Position numbers and translations under genes: made by a program
Part shown: positions 1-4,665 of the stretch, piece after piece
Layout: each line of letters begins with the position of its first letter
Position numbering within the stretch: position 1 is the first letter of the stretch
Source: Promethearchaeota archaeon
GTDB lineage: Archaea > Asgardarchaeota > Lokiarchaeia > Sigynarchaeales > SOKP01
NCBI GenBank assembly: GCA_016839845.1
Contig: JAEOTL010000542.1
Coordinates: 1-7,650, forward strand
DNA length: 7,650 bases
Direction: 5' to 3'
The notes under the pieces: model-generated
Databases searched by the model: none
What the model saw: only the letters and a program-made list of their open reading frames with translations
What the model was told of the DNA's origin: nothing

Positions 1-1124
1 ACTTTATGACAGGTGGTACATGTCACTTTAGGGGGCGCAACTGAAATTAAGTTATGGAAATAATTAAAGCTCGCCTTTAGGTTATATTGCCACGTATCAG
101 GTCGTTCTCTTGAGGGATCGATATCACCAAATGAAATAGGACGGGTAGTTTCGTCTTTTGTCATAATTTCATCTACTTTTTCTATATATACATCTAGAAT
201 TCTCTGATCAGTCGCCTCTAAATTAATAGCCATTAGTGGACCTCTTATTCTTGGTCTTTTCGTGCCTTTAGGTAAATTCTGAGCAGCCATTATCATAGTA
301 ATTTCGTAGGGTAGGACACTTAATCCAAGCAATCCATCTCCAACTTCTTTTCGTAATCTATGTGCTTTTTTAAATACCATGTTATAATCATTTTTACTAA
401 ACACAAACATACGAGATGCTTTATAAGGGGGATCGGGGAAGAGTCTCATAAAAGCTTTCGTTTTGATGCCCATTGTGCCCACATCGCCCATGAAAAGACC
501 TGTAAAGTCTGGGGACACTCCATACCTACAGAAGGGGGTTGCATATTGATTGGATGCGGCTCCTGTCTTCACAATTGTTCCTGACGGATTGGGAAGGACT
601 ACTTCTACGCCCAAACAAACGTCCGGAACTAATCCGTATTTGGTTGACCCCCCTCCAGCGGTGCTATTAGAAAGACCTCCACCTATCGTCGCTGAAAATC
701 CACTTCCAGGTCCCGTAACTCCGGAGGTTAAAGCCCTTGGGTGCAGTTCAGACAACAGAGCTCCCCATGTAACCCCACACTCCACAACGTAGTAATAATC
801 ATCTTCATTTATCTCTATAATCTTATTCATTCTGGTAAGGTCCATAAGAATTCCTCCTTGGGTGGTGGAACCTCCTACAAGATCGGCACCTCCACCCCTT
901 GGAACCATATGGATTTTGTACTTATTTGCAATTTTCACAATTTCAGAGACTTCTTCAGTAGTTTCTGGCCTTACAATGATGTCTGCCCACCTATCAGGAA
1001 ATGCGGGATCTACATTACGTGAGTAGGCTGCTTTCATGAAATCTTTATCGGTTATGAAGTCATTCCCAACAACATGCTCAATTTCCTTATACGCATTTTT
1101 AACTTTAGAAATTTTAATCACCAT
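1..1124 (-). CDS. FAD-binding oxidoreductase (GlcD/VAO type), copy 1, 3' end cut by window edge
   Basis: Reading the minus strand from ATG at 1124 gives 374 uninterrupted codons and no stop before the left edge, so the C-terminus lies outside. The product is a PCMH-type FAD-binding (FAD_binding_4) oxidoreductase of the glycolate/lactate oxidase and vanillyl-alcohol oxidase superfamily. These flavoenzymes oxidise 2-hydroxy acids or alcohols and pass electrons to O2 or a carrier. Visible motifs are the FAD pyrophosphate loop PRGGGADLVGGS (residues 75-86), GPGSGFSATIGGG (138-150), and CTTCH (369-373) at the cut end. There is no signal peptide, so it is probably cytoplasmic. The start is well fixed: the in-frame codon just before ATG is TAG, and an earlier in-frame ATG at 1157 hits TAG after four codons. 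GTG at 1121 is the only near alternative. It is a paralog of the plus-strand gene ending at 6210, collinear without gaps through CTTCHK. Family membership is firm; the substrate is unknown. Confidence 0.93.
   Translation of the reverse strand, partial: MVIKISKVKNAYKEIEHVVGNDFITDKDFMKAAYSRNVDPAFPDRWADIIVRPETTEEVSEIVKIANKYKIHMVPRGGGADLVGGSTTQGGILMDLTRMNKIIEINEDDYYYVVECGVTWGALLSELHPRALTSGVTGPGSGFSATIGGGLSNSTAGGGSTKYGLVPDVCLGVEVVLPNPSGTIVKTGAASNQYATPFCRYGVSPDFTGLFMGDVGTMGIKTKAFMRLFPDPPYKASRMFVFSKNDYNMVFKKAHRLRKEVGDGLLGLSVLPYEITMIMAAQNLPKGTKRPRIRGPLMAINLEATDQRILDVYIEKVDEIMTKDETTRPISFGDIDPSRERPDTWQYNLKASFNYFHNLISVAPPKVTCTTCHK
922..995 (-). repeat. Near-identical inverted repeat arm in FAD oxidoreductase copy 1
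   Basis: This 74-nt stretch, read on the minus strand, matches 4792-4865 on the plus strand with a single mismatch. Of this, 943-995 is an exact 53-nt match that includes third codon positions. It encodes the segment DRWADIIVRPETTEEVSEIVKIANK before the FAD loop. Much of the rest of the two genes differs at synonymous sites. Confidence 0.9.
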
Positions 1125-1160
1125 CTATTTTAACATTGATTACTAAAAAGATTGCATTCC

Positions 1161-1168
1161 TATTTAAA
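1161..1168 (-). promoter_or_regulatory. Candidate TATA box for FAD oxidoreductase copy 1
   Basis: The minus strand reads TTTAAATA, centred about 41 nt upstream of the ATG at 1124. With the usual archaeal spacing of about 25 nt to the start site, transcription would begin near 1139 and leave a leader of about 15 nt. The region is AT-rich, so a chance match is possible. Confidence 0.35.
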
Positions 1169-1201
1169 AAAATTTGAGAAAAGAGATTTTGAAAATTTTT
1201 C

Positions 1202-1246
1202 GATTGTTCCTTCAGGTTTTGGTAGCACTACTTCAAGGTAAGTACA
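1202..1246 (-). pseudogene. Probable decayed fragment of a third FAD oxidoreductase copy
   Basis: Fifteen minus-strand codons read CTYLEVVLPKPEGTI. The paralogs have CLGVEVVLPNPSGTI in copy 1 (residues 170-184) and CLGVEAVLPNPEGTI in copy 2 (at 5171-5215). Ten of 15 residues match copy 1, and the nucleotides also resemble it (for example ATTGTTCCT and ACTACTTC on the plus strand). An in-frame TAG lies a few codons upstream, and similarity fades on both sides, so this cannot be a working gene. It lies just 5' of copy 1 in the same orientation, as expected if a tandem neighbour was mostly deleted. The match is short, so convergence or chance is not excluded. Confidence 0.45.
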
Positions 1247-1297
1247 ACCCTTAGAGCGGCTCTTCTATGGTTCTGTGGGGTTTTATGATCTTTATAA

Positions 1298-1315
1298 TTT
1301 CTAAAATTTTAGAAA
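1298..1315. repeat. Perfect 18-nt palindrome in the divergent spacer, possible operator
   Basis: TTTCTAAAATTTTAGAAA is its own reverse complement with no spacer. It sits between the divergent FAD oxidoreductase copy 1 and SHMT genes, 65 nt before the SHMT start and upstream of its nearest TATA-like box. Dimeric regulators often bind such sites, but no regulator is encoded in the window. The half TTTCTAAAA recurs in two other non-coding places, at 4545-4553 and 6233-6241. Confidence 0.4.
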
Positions 1316-1331
1316 ATTACATTCTATCCAA

Positions 1332-1340
1332 TTTTATTAT
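1332..1340 (+). promoter_or_regulatory. Candidate TATA box for the SHMT operon
   Basis: TTTTATTAT is centred about 44 nt before the SHMT ATG. A start site about 25 nt downstream (near 1361) would leave a leader of about 20 nt that still includes AAAGG at 1366-1370, a plausible ribosome-binding site 9 nt before the ATG. TTTATAATT at 1291-1299 is an alternative box. Confidence 0.3.
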
Positions 1341-1379
1341 GATCGAATCATTAGTTATTACGAATAAAGGCGTAGTATT

Positions 1380-2639
1380 ATGTCAGAAGAAAATTTGAAA
1401 CTTATAAGGGCATGTGTTGAAAATCAAAATTTATGGCGAGGAAAGAAGACGATTAATCTAATTGCTTCAGAAAACGTTTTAAGTCAAACCGCAGAGTCGC
1501 TTAGTTATTCAGATTTCGCACACAGATATGCTGAAGGGGTTGTGTATCATAGAGAATATCAAGGTCAACGTTTTCATGATGAAATAGAGCAAATTACAAT
1601 AGATAGCGTAAAAAATCTGTTTGGTTGTATGTTTGCTGACGTTCGTTGTCCTGCTGCAACGATAGCAAATATTGCCATTTATTATGGTCTTTGTAATCGA
1701 GATGATAAGATTTTCACCTTAAGTGTTCCAAATGGTGCACACATCTCAATGAGAAAGTTTGGGGGTGCAGGTTTACGAGGATTAAAAATATTTGACATTC
1801 CCTTTGATTACGATAACTATAATATCGATATGGATCTTTTCGGAAATCTTATTTTGGGACTAAAACCAAATTTAATTACATTGGGCGCAAGCGTATTTTT
1901 ATTTCCCCATCCTGTAAGAGAAATAAAAGAGATTTGTGAAGATATCGGTACAATCATACATTATGATGGATCCCACGTTCTTGGATTGATTGCAGGTGGC
2001 GAATTTCAAAATCCCCTTGCTGAAGGAGCAGATGTTTTAATGGGATCAACCCACAAAACGTTTCCCGGCCCACAAGGTGCAATCATTTGCACGAATGATG
2101 AGAATCACTTTCATAATATAGAGCGAGGTATATTTCCAGGAACAGTGAGCAACCATCATTTACACAGACTCCCTCCACTAGCTATTGTATGCGAAGAAAT
2201 GCAAAAATTCGGGAATACTTATGCTCAACAAATCATAAAAAACGCAAAAGCCTTTGCGGCTGAGCTTGATAAAAGGGGATTTATAGTTCTTGGTAAAAGA
2301 TTGGGTTATACTGAATCACATCAGATTGTAGTCGACCTTTCGGAATTTGGAAAGGGATTAAAAAACGCTCAATTACTCGAACAAGCCGATATTATCACAA
2401 ACAAAAATTTAATTCATGGGGATGAGGTTGATTTCGCATCTAATCCATCTGGAATTCGGTTAGGAGTCAAGGAAATGACACATTTCGGGATGATGGAAGC
2501 AGAATTCAAATTGATAGCTGAATTTTTTGAACGCGTTATAATAAAGAGTGAAGCTCCCGACAAGGTAAAAAGTGATGTTAATGAATTAAGATCCAAATTT
2601 CATAACATATATTATTCATTTGATGAGGAGGGTGCCTGA
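1380..2639 (+). CDS. glyA: Serine hydroxymethyltransferase, archaeal type
   Basis: This 419-residue protein is a full-length PLP-dependent fold-type I enzyme of the SHMT family. It is expected to interconvert serine and glycine with a one-carbon carrier (tetrahydrofolate or tetrahydromethanopterin) in the cytoplasm. Aligned by eye to E. coli GlyA, the key residues are present: IASENVLS (28-35), Tyr50 and Glu52 in RYAEG, Tyr60, His121 over the PLP ring, Asp196 and His199 in YDGSHVLG, the Schiff-base Lys226 in STHKTFPGPQG, and the carboxylate-binding Arg360 in SGIRLG. Departures from bacterial GlyA are VVYHREYQG for YPGKRYYGG, Gln232 for Arg in GPRGG, and TVSNHHLH for the glycine-rich GGQGGP loop. 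The last, from memory, is normal in archaeal SHMTs. AAAGG lies 9 nt before the ATG. It is first in a two-gene operon; the stop is followed after one base by the next start. Another SHMT-fold aldolase activity is the main alternative. Confidence 0.9.
   Translation: MSEENLKLIRACVENQNLWRGKKTINLIASENVLSQTAESLSYSDFAHRYAEGVVYHREYQGQRFHDEIEQITIDSVKNLFGCMFADVRCPAATIANIAIYYGLCNRDDKIFTLSVPNGAHISMRKFGGAGLRGLKIFDIPFDYDNYNIDMDLFGNLILGLKPNLITLGASVFLFPHPVREIKEICEDIGTIIHYDGSHVLGLIAGGEFQNPLAEGADVLMGSTHKTFPGPQGAIICTNDENHFHNIERGIFPGTVSNHHLHRLPPLAIVCEEMQKFGNTYAQQIIKNAKAFAAELDKRGFIVLGKRLGYTESHQIVVDLSEFGKGLKNAQLLEQADIITNKNLIHGDEVDFASNPSGIRLGVKEMTHFGMMEAEFKLIAEFFERVIIKSEAPDKVKSDVNELRSKFHNIYYSFDEEGA
2625..2634 (+). 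promoter_or_regulatory. Strong Shine-Dalgarno that sets the start of the ACT-HAD gene
   Basis: GAGGAGGGTG lies inside the last codons of SHMT and ends 6 nt before ATG 2641. An earlier in-frame ATG at 2620 precedes this site and would not be served by it, so 2641 is the better start. The position suggests translational coupling to SHMT. Confidence 0.75.
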
Positions 2640-2640
2640 A

Positions 2641-3867
2641 ATGGTGGAAAATGAGCAAGAATACTATCTTATTAATGCTATGGGTCAAGATCGAGCAGGA
2701 CTTATCGCCATGCTTACCGAGGTTGTGGCAAAAGGTGGATTTAATATAATCGACATTGAACAGAGTGCCCCACATGGGCTCTTTTACATCATAATGATCA
2801 TTGAACCCACAGAAGAGGCATTCACTAAGCCATTAAAGTACTTCAATGACCGATTTCAAGAATTATCTGTAGGTACTGATTTAATAATTTCAATTAAACC
2901 TTTTCAAGGGGGAATTAGAACAGGTTCAAAATCATGGCTAAGTTTTGTGTACGTCGGTAACGATAGACCAGGACAAATTGCGAAATTTTCAAAATTTGCA
3001 GGCGAACATAATGCTAATATTCATAAATTAAATATGATCTCTCGTGGTCAAATTATTGCTTGTGAAAGTCTACTTAATATCTCTGATTTGAATATCTCAA
3101 GAGAAGAATTTGTCATTGGGCTTAGAACCTTAGGAAAAGAATTAGAACTCCAAATTATAATAGAATCTGAAGATGTCTTTAAGAAGAAAACTAGAAAACT
3201 GTTAATTCTTGACTTAGAGGAAAATTTAATTCAAATCCAAGGATTATCTAAGTTCCTAAATGAGATCCAGCTAAGTGATTTAGATAAGGGTATGATCTAC
3301 GACCTAAAAAAACTAGAGGAATATCAAGAAATTAAAGCATTAGGTGTTAAAACCCTCAAAGGGATGGATATCGATATGTTAAATCAACTAATTTCTTCAC
3401 TCAGAATTTCTCCTGGTACAGAAGAGTTTATTCGTGCTTTGAAACTGATGCAGTATACAATAGCCCTTCTCAGTAATAGTTTATCCAATTTTACTGATGT
3501 ATTGAAGAACAGGTTAAACCTAGAATATGCCTTTGGGAATGCCATTGAAATAAATGACGGGAAGATAACTGGAAAGTATATTAAATCTTTAGAGATTGAT
3601 CCTCAGAAGAAAGAAAAATTGATAAACTGGCTTGCGGTTATGGAAAAAGTCCCTGAAGTGGAAGTTATACAATTCGGACTGGATAATTTTGAAAAAGATC
3701 CCATCTTAGCTCATAGCGCAGGGCTTAAAATTACTATAGGATTTGACTATGAGGAAATAAAAAACATGATACAACAACAAAAAATAACTGTTAGTCAAAT
3801 ATTAGGATTGTTTATTTCCATTGGAATGATGGATTCTCAAATTGATAAAATAAGAGAATTATATTAG
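2641..3867 (+). CDS. Two ACT domains plus degenerate SerB-like HAD domain
   Basis: From ATG 2641 the protein has 408 residues in the order ACT (about 7-85), ACT (about 98-170) and HAD/phosphoserine-phosphatase-like (about 185-370). Each ACT domain shows the ligand-loop pattern: GQDRAGLIAMLTEVV (15-29) and GNDRPGQIAKFSKF (106-119). This layout matches ACT-containing SerB proteins, which make serine from phosphoserine. The HAD motifs are eroded. Motif I is LILDLEENLI, so Asp191 is kept but the second Asp is Glu193. Motif II keeps Ser278, but SGGF has become SNSL. Motif III may be Lys323 or Lys324. Motif IV, normally GDGAND, reads FGLDNFEKD (345-353). The following AGL and the region's length remain, so this is a point-mutated domain, not a truncated one. 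I infer a weak or inactive phosphatase kept as an amino-acid-responsive regulator, perhaps of SHMT. Altered catalysis is the alternative. The stop lies 14 nt from that of the convergent gene. Confidence 0.85.
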   Translation: MVENEQEYYLINAMGQDRAGLIAMLTEVVAKGGFNIIDIEQSAPHGLFYIIMIIEPTEEAFTKPLKYFNDRFQELSVGTDLIISIKPFQGGIRTGSKSWLSFVYVGNDRPGQIAKFSKFAGEHNANIHKLNMISRGQIIACESLLNISDLNISREEFVIGLRTLGKELELQIIIESEDVFKKKTRKLLILDLEENLIQIQGLSKFLNEIQLSDLDKGMIYDLKKLEEYQEIKALGVKTLKGMDIDMLNQLISSLRISPGTEEFIRALKLMQYTIALLSNSLSNFTDVLKNRLNLEYAFGNAIEINDGKITGKYIKSLEIDPQKKEKLINWLAVMEKVPEVEVIQFGLDNFEKDPILAHSAGLKITIGFDYEEIKNMIQQQKITVSQILGLFISIGMMDSQIDKIRELY

Positions 3868-3881
3868 TACAGTTCTAAATT

Positions 3882-4541
3882 TCATTGGTTAATTGGTTTT
3901 CCCGACTCGTCATACCGACTTGGATATTCTGCAGCCCAAGTTTGCAAGACTTCTTGGTGAGGCGCGTCATTGTAAACACCTCGATCCTTCATATATTCCA
4001 CAAACGGTTCTCCATCTTCAGTTGTACTCGCAAAAAGCCCATCCTTTACACCGTCAAAATCAACCCATGGGAAATTTTTTCTCATACACAGTGCTTTATC
4101 GAATGCGCAATTAGCTTCAACCCATCTACCATCTAAAAACAGTTCAACAAATCCATGGAAGATAAAAAGATTACTCCCCATATCTCTTTTGAGTCTATCA
4201 CTTGTCATATGGTTCACAATATCAACGAAATGAAGTCTTGAAGGAATTCCGACAGCACGGGCTAACGCTGCTAACAGAATCGCTTTAGGAATGCAAAATG
4301 CATAACCTTTTTCTAGAGTTAAACTTGCTTGCCACTCCTTTTTATCAAATGACTTCCGAGAATCCTTAACCGAATACCTAACACCATCACGAACGAAATA
4401 AAAAAGCTTTATAGCCTTATCAACATCCTTTTCAATTCCATCCGTCAATTCCTTGGCTTTTTGCATAACTGAAGGGTGTTCATAATTCATAAAAAAAGTA
4501 GGTTTTAAAGTCTCCTCGAAATTACCATTCGTTTGTGTCAT
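3882..4541 (-). CDS. Transglutaminase-like (papain-fold) protein
   Basis: This 219-residue protein has the transglutaminase-core pattern. The N-terminal helix region FVRDGVRYSV (49-58) is followed by the nucleophile region GYAFCIPKAILLAALAR (79-95) with Cys83, and GIPSRLHFVDI (98-108). Next comes HGFVELFLDGRWVEANCAFD (129-148), giving candidate triad residues Cys83, His129 and Asp148. In this superfamily such a triad acts in proteolysis, amidase or acyl-transfer chemistry. The substrate cannot be read here. No signal peptide or membrane segment is visible, so it is probably cytoplasmic. The length suits a stand-alone core domain. No Shine-Dalgarno precedes the ATG, but a TATA-like box lies about 26 nt upstream, so the mRNA may be leaderless. 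It converges with the ACT-HAD gene and diverges from FAD oxidoreductase copy 2. A functional tie to either is not evident. Confidence 0.88.
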   Translation of the reverse strand: MTQTNGNFEETLKPTFFMNYEHPSVMQKAKELTDGIEKDVDKAIKLFYFVRDGVRYSVKDSRKSFDKKEWQASLTLEKGYAFCIPKAILLAALARAVGIPSRLHFVDIVNHMTSDRLKRDMGSNLFIFHGFVELFLDGRWVEANCAFDKALCMRKNFPWVDFDGVKDGLFASTTEDGEPFVEYMKDRGVYNDAPHQEVLQTWAAEYPSRYDESGKPINQ

Positions 4542-4562
4542 TATTTTCTAAAACCATGGGAG

Positions 4563-4571
4563 TAATTTATC
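4563..4571 (-). promoter_or_regulatory. Candidate TATA box for a leaderless transglutaminase-like mRNA
   Basis: The minus strand reads GATAAATTA, centred 26 nt upstream of the ATG at 4541. That is the spacing expected if transcription starts at or next to the first codon. The absence of a Shine-Dalgarno before this ATG agrees. The sequence match alone is weak in AT-rich DNA. Confidence 0.35.
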
Positions 4572-4610
4572 TTTTTCCAACTTTTCAAAACAAAAAGAAT
4601 GATTAAGTAA

Positions 4611-4619
4611 CTTTTATTA
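4611..4619 (+). promoter_or_regulatory. Candidate TATA box for FAD oxidoreductase copy 2
   Basis: CTTTTATTA lies 47 nt before GTG 4666, similar to the TTTAAATA box of copy 1, which is 40 nt before its corresponding GTG. Both boxes are followed directly by GG. A start site about 25 nt downstream (near 4640) would fall after the upstream ATG at 4624, which favours the GTG as start codon. Confidence 0.3.
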
Positions 4620-4665
4620 GGTTATGAGATCTATCATTAAATTATTAGATTTTTTTGAAAAAAGG

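Noticed and set aside
550..792. Plus-strand open frame starting MDAAPV, with a similar minus-strand frame at 4992-5237
   Set aside because: Both are antisense to the same segment of the two paralogous flavoenzyme genes, so their likeness is a by-product of sense-strand conservation. Neither has a ribosome-binding site.
360..1022. Other plus-strand open frames at 360-584 and 741-1022
   Set aside because: They are shadows of the minus-strand FAD oxidoreductase, whose translation carries clear family motifs throughout.
1253..1263. Small inverted repeat AGAGCGGCTCT
   Set aside because: The arms are only five bases around one base and no T-tract follows, so it is too weak to call a terminator or operator.
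2414..2775. Minus-strand open frames over the SHMT/ACT-HAD junction
   Set aside because: They are antisense to two well-supported genes, with compositions unlike real proteins and no upstream signals.
3885..4136. Plus-strand frames opposite the transglutaminase-like gene
   Set aside because: The minus strand holds the coherent Cys-His-Asp papain-fold pattern, so these are shadows.
4624..4665. N-terminal 14-residue extension of FAD oxidoreductase copy 2 from ATG 4624
   Set aside because: Not excluded but disfavoured: copy 1 has stops in the matching region, similarity starts at GTG 4666, and the best TATA-like box would place the transcript start downstream of this ATG.
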